The notes: generated by a model not told the origin, from the sequence alone. A DNA stretch of 64,000 bases from Citrobacter rodentium NBRC 105723 = DSM 16636 (GCF_021278985.1 NZ_CP082833.1:2976001-3040000), one strand, 5' to 3'; positions 35,978-45,380 are shown, counted from the stretch's first letter. A program made the numbers and translations.

Positions 35978-37252
35978 GTGGCAAAAAACATTCAAGCCAT
36001 TCGCGGCATGAACGATTACCTGCCTGGCGAAACCGCCATCTGGCAGCGCATTGAAGGCACACTCAAAAACGTGCTCGGCAGCTACGGTTACAGTGAGATC
36101 CGCTTGCCGATTGTAGAGCAGACCCCGTTATTCAAACGCGCGATTGGTGAAGTCACTGACGTCGTTGAAAAAGAGATGTACACCTTTGAGGACCGCAACG
36201 GCGACAGCCTGACCCTGCGTCCTGAAGGAACGGCAGGCTGTGTACGCGCCGGCATCGAGCATGGTCTTCTGTACAATCAGGAACAACGTCTGTGGTACAT
36301 CGGGCCGATGTTCCGCCACGAGCGTCCGCAGAAAGGGCGCTACCGCCAGTTCCATCAGCTGGGCGCTGAAGCCTTTGGTCTGCAGGGGCCGGATATCGAT
36401 GCCGAGCTGATCATGCTCACCGCCCGCTGGTGGCGTGCGCTGGGGATTGCGGAGCATGTCAGTCTGGAACTGAACTCCATCGGTTCGCAGGAGGCGCGGG
36501 CTAACTATCGCGATGCGCTGGTGGCCTTCCTTGAGCAGCACGTCGACAAGCTGGACGAAGACTGCAAGCGCCGTATGTACAGCAACCCGCTGCGCGTGCT
36601 GGACTCCAAGAATCCGCAGGTGCAGGCGCTGCTCAACGATGCGCCGCAGCTTGGCGACTACCTTGATGATGACTCCCGCGAACACTTTGCCGGTCTGTGC
36701 AGGCTGCTGGAAGCCGCAGGCATTGCCTATACCGTTAATCAGCGGCTGGTTCGCGGCCTGGACTATTACAACCGTACCGTGTTTGAATGGGTCACCAGCA
36801 GCCTGGGTTCCCAGGGAACCGTCTGCGCCGGGGGCCGCTATGACGGCCTGGTGGAGCAGCTCGGCGGTCGCCCAACGCCGGCGGTAGGTTTCGCGATGGG
36901 CCTTGAGCGCCTCGTTTTACTGGTTCAGGCAGTTAATCCGGAATTTACTGCCGATCCTGTTGTCGATATATACCTGGTGGCTTCAGGCGCGGATACGCAG
37001 TCTGCGGCGATGACGCTGGCGGAGCGTCTGCGTGATGAACTTCCGGGCGTGAAGCTGATGACCAACCACGGCGGCGGTAACTTTAAGAAACAGTTTGCCC
37101 GTGCTGATAAGTGGGGCGCCCGCATTGCGCTGGTGCTTGGCGAGTCCGAAGTGGCTGCCGGTACGGTGGTAGTGAAAGATTTGCGCTCCGGTGAGCAAAC
37201 TGCGGTTGCCCAGGATAGCGTTGCAACGCATTTGCGCACGTTAATGGCTTAA
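35978..37252 (+). CDS. hisS: HisS, histidyl-tRNA synthetase
   Basis: A 424-residue class II synthetase attaching histidine to tRNA-His; dimeric, cytoplasmic. Motif 2 is PMFRHERPQKGRYRQFHQLG near residue 110; the histidine-specific segments are LVRGLDYYNRTVFE near 258 and AGGRYDGL near 287; motif 3 GFAMGLERL near 308. The C-terminal anticodon-binding domain covers about 325-424. The start is GTG 35978 (MAKNIQAIRGMNDYLPGE), as in E. coli, and length is the same. It leads a run with yfgM and bamB. Confidence 0.98.
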   Translation: MAKNIQAIRGMNDYLPGETAIWQRIEGTLKNVLGSYGYSEIRLPIVEQTPLFKRAIGEVTDVVEKEMYTFEDRNGDSLTLRPEGTAGCVRAGIEHGLLYNQEQRLWYIGPMFRHERPQKGRYRQFHQLGAEAFGLQGPDIDAELIMLTARWWRALGIAEHVSLELNSIGSQEARANYRDALVAFLEQHVDKLDEDCKRRMYSNPLRVLDSKNPQVQALLNDAPQLGDYLDDDSREHFAGLCRLLEAAGIAYTVNQRLVRGLDYYNRTVFEWVTSSLGSQGTVCAGGRYDGLVEQLGGRPTPAVGFAMGLERLVLLVQAVNPEFTADPVVDIYLVASGADTQSAAMTLAERLRDELPGVKLMTNHGGGNFKKQFARADKWGARIALVLGESEVAAGTVVVKDLRSGEQTAVAQDSVATHLRTLMA

Positions 37253-37265
37253 GGAGAAGGACAGC

Positions 37266-37886
37266 GTGGAAATGTACGAGAACGAAAACGACCAGGTTGA
37301 GGCGATTAAACGCTTCTTTGCTGAGAACGGCAAAGCCCTGGCCGTTGGGGTGATTTTAGGGGTTGGCGCGCTGATTGGCTGGCGCTACTGGACCAGCCAT
37401 CAGACAGAGTCCGCACGCTCTGCTTCTCTGTCATACCAGAACGTCGTCAGTTCGCTCAATGCGGGCAAAGCTGAAAATCTGACGACGGCGGAAAAATTTG
37501 CCGCAGAGAATAAAAACACCTACGGCGCGCTGGCGTCGATGGAGCTGGCGCAGCAGTTTGTCGAGCGCAGTCAGCTTGATAAAGCCGTCGCTCAGCTTCA
37601 GCAAGGGCTGGCCGCCACCAGTGATGAGAACCTGAAGGCGGTGATTTCACTGCGTCTGGCTCGCGTCCAGGTGCAGCTTAAGCAGGCGGATACCGCGCTG
37701 AAAACCCTTGATACCATCAAGGGGGAAGGATGGGCAGCCATTGTTGCCGATCTGCGTGGCGAAGCGTTGCTGAGCAAAGGCGACAAGCAAGGTGCGCGTA
37801 GTGCATGGGAAGCGGGCGTTAACAGCAAAGCCTCCCCGGCGCTGAGCGAAATGTTGCAGATGAAAATCAATAATTTGTCCATCTGA
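37266..37886 (+). CDS. yfgM: YfgM, SecYEG-associated TPR membrane protein
   Basis: A 206-residue inner-membrane protein with a short cytoplasmic N-terminus, one transmembrane helix (ALAVGVILGVGALIGWRYW, about 24-42) and a periplasmic TPR-like domain. In E. coli it is an ancillary SecYEG subunit working with PpiD, and its N-terminus restrains RcsB. The GTG start at 37266 lies 13 bases after hisS with AAGGAGAAGG upstream; length equals E. coli. An internal ATG two codons on (37272) is less well placed. Confidence 0.96.
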   Translation: MEMYENENDQVEAIKRFFAENGKALAVGVILGVGALIGWRYWTSHQTESARSASLSYQNVVSSLNAGKAENLTTAEKFAAENKNTYGALASMELAQQFVERSQLDKAVAQLQQGLAATSDENLKAVISLRLARVQVQLKQADTALKTLDTIKGEGWAAIVADLRGEALLSKGDKQGARSAWEAGVNSKASPALSEMLQMKINNLSI

Positions 37887-37896
37887 GAGGGACCCG

Positions 37897-39075
37897 ATGC
37901 AATTGCGTAAATTACTTCTGCCAGGACTGCTTTCCGTTACCCTGTTGAGCGGCTGTTCACTGTTTAGCGGCGAAGAAGACGTTGTTAAAATGTCCCCCTT
38001 ACCGGTGGTTGAAAATCAGTTTACCCCGTCTACTGCCTGGAGCGCTTCTGTAGGCAATGGTATCGGTGATTTCTATTCCAACCTGCATCCTGCGCTGGCG
38101 GATAACGTGGTTTATGCCGCCGATCGCGCGGGCGTGGTGAAAGCGTTGAATGCCGATGACGGCAAAGAGATCTGGTCGGTTAATCTGAACGAGAAAGATG
38201 GCTGGTTCTCCCGCACGCCTGCGCTGTTGTCCGGTGGCGTCACCGTTGCCGGCGGTCATGTTTACCTCGGCAGTGAAAAAGCGCAGGTGTATGCGCTGAA
38301 CGCCGCGGATGGCACCGTTGCATGGCAAACCAAAGTGGCGGGCGAAGCGCTGTCGCGTCCGGTGGTCAGCGATGGCCTGGTGCTGGTTCACACCAGCAAC
38401 GGTCAGCTACAGGCGCTGAACGAAGCGGATGGCGCGATTAAGTGGACCGTCAACCTGGACATGCCTTCCCTGTCACTGCGCGGTGAATCCGCGCCGGCGA
38501 CGGCTTTCGGCGCTGCGATTGTCGGCGGCGATAATGGCCGCGTGAGCGCCGTGCTGATGCAGCAGGGGCAGATGATTTGGCAGCAGCGTATTTCTCAGGC
38601 CACCGGCTCGACGGAAATCGACCGCCTGAGCGATGTGGATACCACTCCGGTTATCGTTAACGGCGTCGTTTACGCGCTGGCGTATAATGGTAACCTGACG
38701 GCGCTGGATCTGCGCAGCGGCCAGATTATGTGGAAGCGTGAACTGGGTTCAGTGAACGACTTTATCGTGGAAGGCGATCGCATTTATCTGGTGGATCAGA
38801 ATGATCGCATTCTGGCGCTGACCACTGACGGCGGCGTGACGCTGTGGACGCAAAGCGATCTGCTGCACCGTCTGCTGACCTCTCCGGTGCTGTATAACGG
38901 CAACCTGGTCGTTGGCGACAGCGAAGGCTACCTGCACTGGATTAACGTTGACGATGGCCGCTTTGTGGCCCAGCAGGAGCTTGACGGCTCCGGCTTCCAG
39001 ACCGAACCGGTCTCTGCCGATGGTAAACTGCTGATCCAGGCAAAAGACGGGACCGTGTACTCGATTACGCGTTAA
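37897..39075 (+). CDS. bamB: BamB, outer-membrane assembly lipoprotein
   Basis: A 392-residue lipoprotein of the Bam complex that assists BamA in inserting outer-membrane beta-barrel proteins. The signal ends in LLSGC with lipidated Cys20. The mature part is an eight-bladed PQQ-like propeller; repeats such as VVKALNADDGKEIWSVN, YALNAADGTVAWQTK and TALDLRSGQIMWKRE are visible about every 45 residues. Length equals E. coli BamB. It is 10 bases after yfgM in the hisS-yfgM-bamB run. Confidence 0.98.
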   Translation: MQLRKLLLPGLLSVTLLSGCSLFSGEEDVVKMSPLPVVENQFTPSTAWSASVGNGIGDFYSNLHPALADNVVYAADRAGVVKALNADDGKEIWSVNLNEKDGWFSRTPALLSGGVTVAGGHVYLGSEKAQVYALNAADGTVAWQTKVAGEALSRPVVSDGLVLVHTSNGQLQALNEADGAIKWTVNLDMPSLSLRGESAPATAFGAAIVGGDNGRVSAVLMQQGQMIWQQRISQATGSTEIDRLSDVDTTPVIVNGVVYALAYNGNLTALDLRSGQIMWKRELGSVNDFIVEGDRIYLVDQNDRILALTTDGGVTLWTQSDLLHRLLTSPVLYNGNLVVGDSEGYLHWINVDDGRFVAQQELDGSGFQTEPVSADGKLLIQAKDGTVYSITR

Positions 39076-39097
39076 TCGTCCCGGTCGTACGCTTTAA

Positions 39098-39126
39098 AAA
39101 ACGGCTCCTGGCGCAGGGGCCGTTTT
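39098..39126 (+). terminator. Terminator after bamB
   Basis: A 13-bp stem (39098-39110 with 39114-39126, one G-T pair) with a 3-base loop and A/T-rich base, AAAACGGC...CCGTTTT, followed by CCTGTTTTT. It lies between bamB and der. Confidence 0.85.
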
Positions 39127-39193
39127 CCTGTTTTTAACAGCGGCGCAAAAATCGCGTTCGCTGTCTGATGATTTATAAAATGAGGCTTTAAAC

Positions 39194-40666
39194 ATGGTAC
39201 CTGTGGTCGCGCTTGTCGGGCGCCCTAACGTCGGAAAATCCACGTTATTTAACCGTCTAACCCGTACCCGGGATGCGCTGGTTGCGGATTTCCCGGGTCT
39301 GACTCGTGACCGTAAGTACGGTCGTGCGGAAGTTGAAGGCCGCGAGTTTATCTGTATTGATACCGGCGGCATTGACGGCACCGAAGAAGGGGTGGAAACC
39401 CGGATGGCGGAACAGTCGCTGCTGGCGATTGAAGAAGCGGACGTGGTGCTGTTTATGGTGGATGCGCGCGCGGGCCTGATGCCGGCGGATGAAGCGATTG
39501 CCCGGCATTTACGCTCCCGTGAGAAACCGACCTTCCTCGTTGCCAACAAAACTGACGGACTCGATCCGGATCAGGCGGTTGTTGACTTCTATTCCTTGGG
39601 TCTGGGGGAAATTCACCCGATTGCCGCCTCGCATGGCCGCGGCGTTCTCAGCCTGCTGGAACATGTGCTGCTGCCGTGGATGGACGATGTCGCGCCGCAG
39701 GAAGAGGTGGACGAAGACGCTGAATACTGGGCGCAGTTTGAGGCCGACGAGAACGGCGAAGAAGAGCCGGAAGATGACTTCAATCCGCAGGATTTGCCGA
39801 TTAAGCTGGCGATAGTCGGTCGCCCGAACGTGGGTAAGTCTACGCTCACTAATCGTATTCTCGGCGAAGATCGCGTGGTGGTTTATGACATGCCCGGCAC
39901 CACCCGCGACAGCATCTACATCCCGATGGAGCGCGATGAGCGTGAGTATGTGCTGATTGATACCGCAGGCGTGCGTAAGCGCGGCAAGATCACCGATGCG
40001 GTAGAGAAATTTTCGGTTATCAAGACGCTGCAGGCGATTGAAGACGCTAATGTCGTGCTGCTGGTGATTGACGCCCGCGAAGGGATTTCCGACCAGGATC
40101 TGTCGCTGCTGGGCTTCATTCTCAATAGTGGGCGCTCACTTGTGATTGTTGTGAACAAGTGGGACGGACTGAGCCAGGAAGTGAAGGAGCAGGTAAAAGA
40201 GACGCTGGACTTCCGTCTGGGCTTCATCGATTTTGCGCGCGTTCACTTTATTTCCGCCCTGCACGGCAGCGGCGTCGGCAACCTGTTTGAATCCGTACGT
40301 GAAGCCTATGACAGCTCCACCCGCCGCGTCAGCACCGCAATGCTGACCCGCATCATGACGATGGCGGTGGAAGATCACCAGCCGCCGCTGGTGCGCGGAC
40401 GCCGCGTGAAGCTGAAATATGCCCACGCCGGTGGCTATAATCCGCCGATTGTGGTGATCCACGGTAACCAGGTTAAAGACCTGCCGGATTCCTACAAGCG
40501 TTATCTGATGAACTACTTCCGTAAGTCGCTGGAGGTAATGGGGACGCCGATCCGCATCCAGTTCAAGGAAGGGGAAAACCCGTACGCCAACAAGCGCAAT
40601 ACGCTGACCCCAACGCAGATGCGCAAGCGCAAGCGTTTGATTAAACATATTAAAAAAAGTAAGTAA
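39194..40666 (+). CDS. der: Der (EngA), ribosome-assembly GTPase with two G domains
   Basis: A 490-residue essential GTPase acting in 50S subunit maturation. Two tandem G domains each start with GRPNVGKST (near residues 9 and 210), with DTGG/DTAG G3 motifs and NKTD/NKWD G4 motifs; an acidic linker (EEVDEDAEYWAQFEADENG) joins them and a KH-like domain ends the protein with a basic tail (RKRKRLIKHIKKSK). Length equals E. coli Der. A terminator and a probable separate promoter isolate it from bamB. Confidence 0.98.
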   Translation: MVPVVALVGRPNVGKSTLFNRLTRTRDALVADFPGLTRDRKYGRAEVEGREFICIDTGGIDGTEEGVETRMAEQSLLAIEEADVVLFMVDARAGLMPADEAIARHLRSREKPTFLVANKTDGLDPDQAVVDFYSLGLGEIHPIAASHGRGVLSLLEHVLLPWMDDVAPQEEVDEDAEYWAQFEADENGEEEPEDDFNPQDLPIKLAIVGRPNVGKSTLTNRILGEDRVVVYDMPGTTRDSIYIPMERDEREYVLIDTAGVRKRGKITDAVEKFSVIKTLQAIEDANVVLLVIDAREGISDQDLSLLGFILNSGRSLVIVVNKWDGLSQEVKEQVKETLDFRLGFIDFARVHFISALHGSGVGNLFESVREAYDSSTRRVSTAMLTRIMTMAVEDHQPPLVRGRRVKLKYAHAGGYNPPIVVIHGNQVKDLPDSYKRYLMNYFRKSLEVMGTPIRIQFKEGENPYANKRNTLTPTQMRKRKRLIKHIKKSK

Positions 40667-40718
40667 TCACCAAAGCCCTCTCTGTTGAGAGGGCGCATAT
40701 CCAGATACGGAGACTGCT

Positions 40719-40940
40719 ATGGAACTCACCTGTCCGGAGTGTCAAAATTCGCTGGAACGCAACGGCGACATCGCGCACTGCCCCGCGTGTAATGCCGACT
40801 ATGCGCTTGAGGCGCGATGCCCGGACTGTCAACAGCCGTTACAGGTCCTGAAAGCCTGCGGCGCGGTGGACTATTTCTGCCAGCAGGGGCACGGACTGAT
40901 CTCGAAAAAACGCGTTGAGTTTGTTCTCACGCGCAATTAA
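40719..40940 (+). CDS. yfgJ: YfgJ, zinc-ribbon protein
   Basis: A 73-residue protein with two zinc-ribbon knuckle pairs: CPECQ and CPACN near residues 5-26, then CPDCQ and a distal CGAVDYFC. Predicted to bind two zinc ions; function unknown. It is two residues longer than E. coli YfgJ. A GCCCTCTC/GAGAGGGC hairpin lies between der and this gene, and GGAGAC precedes ATG. The last 4 bases overlap the convergent emfourin gene. Confidence 0.9.
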   Translation: MELTCPECQNSLERNGDIAHCPACNADYALEARCPDCQQPLQVLKACGAVDYFCQQGHGLISKKRVEFVLTRN

Positions 40941-41287
40941 TCGCAGACGCAGCCTTCCCCTTTTTGCCAGAGTTCAATAAGCGAAGGCGGCGCATCGTTT
41001 TCCGGCACCAGCACGATAATATCGGCATAACCCGCCTGATTATGCTGCGTCCAGACGATCTGAACGCGAAAGTAGCGCTGATCGCCACGGCCCGGCGAAT
41101 CTTTCTGGCCTAGCGGTGTGCCGACGGAGAGGCTTTGGCGGAGAATATCCGCGACGCGCTGGCGTTGGGCTTCAGAGAGCCTTGCCAGCGCGATCCTGCG
41201 CTGTCTGCTCAGGCTTGGGATATACGCGACGCCGCCTTCCCGCGCCACTTCCACCACCGTATCATCGGTGAATTCAGGCATGTCCAT
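40937..41287 (-). CDS. Emfourin-like inhibitor of M4 protease
   Basis: A 116-residue protein resembling the Serratia protealysin inhibitor emfourin: a basic, strand-rich core (REGGVAYIPSLSRQRRI) and a central ADIIVLVPENDAPP segment. In Serratia, emfourin is encoded beside protealysin and blocks it with high affinity, probably keeping it inactive in the cell. Here it starts directly after the protease stop (TGA then ATG), consistent with translational coupling and co-production. No signal peptide is seen. The family assignment is from recollection of the pattern and from context. Confidence 0.8.
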   Translation of the reverse strand: MDMPEFTDDTVVEVAREGGVAYIPSLSRQRRIALARLSEAQRQRVADILRQSLSVGTPLGQKDSPGRGDQRYFRVQIVWTQHNQAGYADIIVLVPENDAPPSLIELWQKGEGCVCD

Positions 41288-42307
41288 TCACATCACTCCT
41301 GTGGCTTTCCACGCCTCTTCAATCGCCTGCGCCGCTTCCCTGCCGCTGCGTTTTTCAGCGTGATGAATCGTTAAGCGCGCGAAATCAATGAAGTCGGCGT
41401 CCTGCGCCAGCTGCCGGTCGCAGACGGTGTCATACCAGGCATAGCCCGCTTTTTCCCACGCGTAACCGCCCAGCGCCGTTGCCGCCAGATAGAACGCCCG
41501 GTTAGGAATGCCGGAATTGAGGTGAACGCCGCCGTTATCTTCCCGGGTTTTGATAAAATCGCGCATGTGCGCTGGCTGGGGATCTTTACCGAGCAGCGGA
41601 TCGTCATAGGCGGTGCCCGGAGCCGACATGGAGCGCAATCCCTGGCCGTTGATACCTTCCGCCAGCAGCCCTTCGCCGATCAGCCAGTCGGCCTGGTCGG
41701 CAGTTTGTCCCAGATGGTATTGCTTCACCAGCGCACCAAACACATCCGAAACTGATTCATTCAGCGCTCCGGCCTGCTCAAAGTAGATCAGCCCGGCCTC
41801 CGATTCGGTGATCCCATGCGCCAGCTCATGGGCCACGACGTCAATGGCAATCGTAAAACGGTTAAAAATTTCGCCATCACCGTCCCCGAACACCATCTGC
41901 TGACCGTTCCAGAAGGCATTCTGATATTCGCGTCCGTAATGTACCGTGCCGGTGAGAATGAGTCCTTTATTGTCTAAAGAGTCGCGCTGCCAGTTTTTCC
42001 AGAAGAACTCATGCGTTATGCCGAGATAGTCATAGGCTTCATCTACCGCCACATCGCCACTGGAAGGGTGGCCTTCATAGCGCACCTGCTTACCGGGTAG
42101 CTCCTGGGTCTGTTGTGCATCATAGATATCGCGCTCAAGCTGCCCGCTTTTATTGACATGCGGCGCTGCGGGCTTGCCCGGCATATGCGCCATCAGCGTT
42201 TGCACATGGCTTAAGGTTTGCCGGGCGCACTGCTGCTGAGGTGCGGATCCCGTCTCGATAATGCGTCGCAGGATATAGGGGGGAATAACACTGTAACCGT
42301 GGGTCAT
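41288..42307 (-). CDS. Protealysin-like M4 metalloprotease
   Basis: A 339-residue thermolysin-family zinc protease. The short propeptide carries the protealysin-type PPYILRRI motif (residues 9-16); the mature enzyme probably begins near residue 50. The zinc site is HELAH (His160, His164) with Glu184 in ALNESVSDVFG, and the catalytic His lies in the late GGVHLNSG segment. There is no signal peptide, as for Serratia protealysin and grimelysin, which act on actin and are linked to host-cell invasion; that activity is not shown here. AAGGAGAG precedes ATG 42307. Absent from this location in E. coli K-12. Confidence 0.92.
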   Translation of the reverse strand: MTHGYSVIPPYILRRIIETGSAPQQQCARQTLSHVQTLMAHMPGKPAAPHVNKSGQLERDIYDAQQTQELPGKQVRYEGHPSSGDVAVDEAYDYLGITHEFFWKNWQRDSLDNKGLILTGTVHYGREYQNAFWNGQQMVFGDGDGEIFNRFTIAIDVVAHELAHGITESEAGLIYFEQAGALNESVSDVFGALVKQYHLGQTADQADWLIGEGLLAEGINGQGLRSMSAPGTAYDDPLLGKDPQPAHMRDFIKTREDNGGVHLNSGIPNRAFYLAATALGGYAWEKAGYAWYDTVCDRQLAQDADFIDFARLTIHHAEKRSGREAAQAIEEAWKATGVM

Positions 42308-42370
42308 GCTGCTCTCCTTAATTCTGGCAAGGCCAAATAAAAAAGCAATAACAGCAGTATAGTGTGAAAA

Positions 42371-43744
42371 TTAGCCGCTTTTACGCTGACGGGATTTTTT
42401 CGCTGCTTTGACGGCGGTGACTTCACTTTCCACCCAGCCATCCGCCAGCCGTGTGGTCATCACATCGCCCGCTTTTACCTGGTTGACTTTTTTCAGTATC
42501 TTGCCATCGGTGGCGGTGGATACACTGTAGCCACGCGCCAGCGTGGAGAGCGGGCTGACCGCTTCGAGGTGCGTCACCGCGTTGCCGAAACGTTCGCGCG
42601 TTGCGCTCAGGCGCGCGCGGATGTTTTCCGCCAGACGGTATTCCAGCTGCTGGATCCGGCTCTGCGCCCGATGAATACGCGGCTGGGGATGATGGTGGTT
42701 CAGTCGTTGCAACAGACGGAGCTGGCGCTGGTTGGTGCGCTTAAGCTGGCTGTCTATGGCGACATTCAGCCGCTGGCGCAGCCGATCCAGCGCCGTCTGC
42801 TGCCGCGCCAGGCGCAGCTGCGGATGCTGCTGTTGCAGACGGTGATGCAGCTGCGTAAAGCGACGATGGCGGCTGGCGAGGAAATAATCCATCGCCATCC
42901 CGAGGCGCTGCTGGACGGACTGAATTTGTCGTAACAGTTCCTGCTGGTTGCGGCTGACCATTTCGGCGGCGGCGGAAGGGGTCGGGGCGCGCAGATCGCC
43001 GACGAAATCGGCAATCGTAACGTCCGTTTCATGCCCGACGGCGCTGACCACCGGAATGCGGCTGGCAAAAATAGCCCGCGCCACCCGCTCGTCGTTAAAG
43101 CTCCACAGATCTTCCAGCGAGCCGCCGCCGCGCCCGACGATCAGTACGTCGCACTCACTGCGCCGGTTCGCCAGTTCGATGGCGCGCACGATTTGCCCCG
43201 GCGCGTCGTCGCCCTGAACGGCGGTCGGATAAATTATCACCGGCAGTGACGGATCGCGCCGTTTGAGCACCTGCAGGATATCATGCAGCGCAGCGCCGGT
43301 TTTCGAGGTGATCACGCCAACGCAGTGCGCGGGGGAGGGGAGCGGCTGCTTGTGCTGCTGGTCGAACAACCCTTCCGCCTGAAGTTTAGCTTTGAGCTGT
43401 TCATATTTCTGCTGGAGCAGACCTTCACCCGCCGGCTGCATACTCTCTACGATAATCTGGTAATCGCCGCGCGGTTCGTAGAGCGTAATACTGGCGCGTA
43501 CCAGCACCTGCTGTCCGTGCTGCGGACGGAAGGTCACCCGGCGGTTGCTGTTGCGAAACATTGCGCAGCGCACCTGGGCGGCGTCATCTTTCAGGGTAAA
43601 ATACCAGTGGCCGGAGGCAGGCTGCGAAAAATTAGAGATCTCGCCGCTGATCCAGACCTGACCCATCTCCTGTTCTAACAGCAGACGAACCGTCTGATTG
43701 AGGCGGCTTACGGTAAAAATGGTGGAGTTCGGCGAGGATAACAT
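42371..43744 (-). CDS. xseA: XseA, exonuclease VII large subunit
   Basis: A 457-residue large subunit of the single-strand-specific exonuclease VII. The N-terminal OB-fold (LEQEMGQVWISGEISNFSQPASGHWYF) is followed by the catalytic domain with GVITSKTGAALHDI and DVLIVGRGGGSLEDLWSFNDE near residue 200, and a long Arg/Gln-rich coiled coil (about 270-400) that binds XseB subunits. It is one residue longer than E. coli XseA. It is divergent from guaB across a 160-base region. Confidence 0.97.
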   Translation of the reverse strand: MLSSPNSTIFTVSRLNQTVRLLLEQEMGQVWISGEISNFSQPASGHWYFTLKDDAAQVRCAMFRNSNRRVTFRPQHGQQVLVRASITLYEPRGDYQIIVESMQPAGEGLLQQKYEQLKAKLQAEGLFDQQHKQPLPSPAHCVGVITSKTGAALHDILQVLKRRDPSLPVIIYPTAVQGDDAPGQIVRAIELANRRSECDVLIVGRGGGSLEDLWSFNDERVARAIFASRIPVVSAVGHETDVTIADFVGDLRAPTPSAAAEMVSRNQQELLRQIQSVQQRLGMAMDYFLASRHRRFTQLHHRLQQQHPQLRLARQQTALDRLRQRLNVAIDSQLKRTNQRQLRLLQRLNHHHPQPRIHRAQSRIQQLEYRLAENIRARLSATRERFGNAVTHLEAVSPLSTLARGYSVSTATDGKILKKVNQVKAGDVMTTRLADGWVESEVTAVKAAKKSRQRKSG

Positions 43745-43836
43745 GTGAGCGGGATCAAATTCTAAATCAGCAGGTTATTCAGTCGATAGTAACCCGCTTA
43801 CCGGGGATCGCAAGGTTTTTTTGCAAAAAAGTGTGG

Positions 43837-43852
43837 ATGCAATCGGTTACGC
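43837..43852 (+). promoter_or_regulatory. PurR box at the guaBA promoter
   Basis: The 16 bases ATGCAATCGGTTACGC fit the PurR operator (ACGCAAACGTTTGCGT pattern) and lie just upstream of a TATAAT at 43857-43862, as in the E. coli guaBA promoter, where PurR with guanine or hypoxanthine represses. Confidence 0.85.
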
Positions 43853-43856
43853 TCTG

Positions 43857-43884
43857 TATAATGCCACGGCAATATTTATCCACC
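43857..43884 (+). promoter_or_regulatory. guaBA -10 element and DnaA box
   Basis: TATAAT 43857-43862 is a consensus -10. TTATCCACC at 43876-43884 is one base off the strong DnaA box and lies in the early transcribed region. DnaA repression of guaBA has been described in E. coli. Confidence 0.75.
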
Positions 43885-43904
43885 CCCAGGTCAGAGATAT
43901 TGCC

Positions 43905-45371
43905 ATGCTACGTATCGCTAAAGAAGCTTTGACGTTTGACGACGTCCTCCTCGTTCCCGCTCACTCCACCGTTCTGCCGAATACTGCCGATCTCAGCACG
44001 CAGTTGACGAAAACCATTCGCCTGAACATTCCGATGCTCTCCGCAGCGATGGATACCGTGACTGAAGCGCGCCTTGCAATTGCTCTGGCACAGGAAGGCG
44101 GCATCGGTTTTATCCATAAAAACATGTCCATCGAGCGCCAGGCGGAAGAAGTTATGCGCGTGAAGAAACATGAATCTGGCGTGGTGACCGACCCGCAGAC
44201 CGTTCTGCCGACCACCACTCTGCGCGAAGTAAAAGAACTGACCGAGCGCAACGGTTTTGCAGGCTATCCGGTTGTCACTGCCGACAACGAACTGGTGGGG
44301 ATTATCACCGGTCGTGACGTGCGTTTCGTGACCGATCTGAGCCAGCCGGTAAGCGTCTACATGACGCCGAAAGAGCGTCTGGTAACCGTCCGCGAAGGCG
44401 AATCCCGCGAAGTCGTGCTGGCGAAAATGCATGAAAAACGTGTCGAAAAGGCACTGGTTGTCGACGACAACTTCCATCTGATCGGTATGATCACCGTGAA
44501 AGATTTCCAGAAAGCAGAACGTAAACCGAACGCCTGTAAAGATGAGAAGGGGCGTCTGCGCGTGGGCGCGGCGGTTGGCGCGGGCGCGGGCAACGAAGAA
44601 CGCGTTGACGCGCTGGTGGCGGCAGGCGTCGACGTGCTGCTGATCGACTCCTCGCACGGTCACTCCGAAGGCGTTCTGCAACGTATTCGTGAAACCCGGG
44701 CAAAATATCCGGATCTGCAAATCATCGGCGGCAACGTGGCGACCGGCGCGGGCGCTCGCGCGCTGGCTGAAGCGGGTTGCAGCGCGGTGAAAGTGGGCAT
44801 CGGTCCTGGCTCCATCTGCACCACCCGTATCGTCACCGGCGTCGGCGTTCCGCAGATCACCGCCGTTTCCGACGCGGTTGAAGCGCTGGAAGGCACCGGC
44901 ATTCCGGTTATCGCCGATGGCGGCATCCGTTTCTCTGGCGACATCGCAAAAGCGATCGCCGCAGGCGCCAGCGCGGTGATGGTCGGCTCAATGCTGGCCG
45001 GTACGGAAGAATCTCCGGGTGAAATCGAACTTTATCAGGGCCGTTCTTACAAATCCTACCGCGGTATGGGTTCGCTGGGCGCGATGTCGAAAGGTTCATC
45101 CGACCGCTACTTCCAGAGCGATAACGCCGCTGACAAGCTGGTGCCGGAAGGTATCGAGGGCCGCGTCGCTTATAAAGGCCGCCTGAAAGAGATCATTCAC
45201 CAGCAGATGGGCGGCCTGCGCTCCTGTATGGGGCTGACCGGCTGTGGTACTATCGACGCGCTGCGTACGCAGGCGGAATTCGTTCGTATCAGCGGAGCGG
45301 GGATTCAGGAAAGCCACGTTCATGACGTCACCATCACCAAAGAGTCCCCGAACTACCGTCTGGGCTCCTGA
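43905..45371 (+). CDS. guaB: GuaB, IMP dehydrogenase
   Basis: A 488-residue NAD-dependent enzyme oxidising IMP to XMP, the committed step to GMP. The active Cys is in GPGSICTTRIV (about residue 305); two CBS domains (about 93-205) carry VTDPQTVLPTTTLREV and MHEKRVEKALVVDD; the flap SDRYFQ and EGRVAYKG are near 400-430. ATG 43905 (MLRIAKEALTFDDVLLV) gives exactly the E. coli length; a longer frame from 43821 starts upstream of the promoter -10 and is rejected. It is first in the guaBA operon. Confidence 0.98.
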   Translation: MLRIAKEALTFDDVLLVPAHSTVLPNTADLSTQLTKTIRLNIPMLSAAMDTVTEARLAIALAQEGGIGFIHKNMSIERQAEEVMRVKKHESGVVTDPQTVLPTTTLREVKELTERNGFAGYPVVTADNELVGIITGRDVRFVTDLSQPVSVYMTPKERLVTVREGESREVVLAKMHEKRVEKALVVDDNFHLIGMITVKDFQKAERKPNACKDEKGRLRVGAAVGAGAGNEERVDALVAAGVDVLLIDSSHGHSEGVLQRIRETRAKYPDLQIIGGNVATGAGARALAEAGCSAVKVGIGPGSICTTRIVTGVGVPQITAVSDAVEALEGTGIPVIADGGIRFSGDIAKAIAAGASAVMVGSMLAGTEESPGEIELYQGRSYKSYRGMGSLGAMSKGSSDRYFQSDNAADKLVPEGIEGRVAYKGRLKEIIHQQMGGLRSCMGLTGCGTIDALRTQAEFVRISGAGIQESHVHDVTITKESPNYRLGS

Positions 45372-45380
45372 TTCGTTTAC

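Noticed and set aside
43821..43904. N-terminal extension of guaB
   Set aside because: It starts upstream of the PurR box and TATAAT; ATG 43905 gives the family length.
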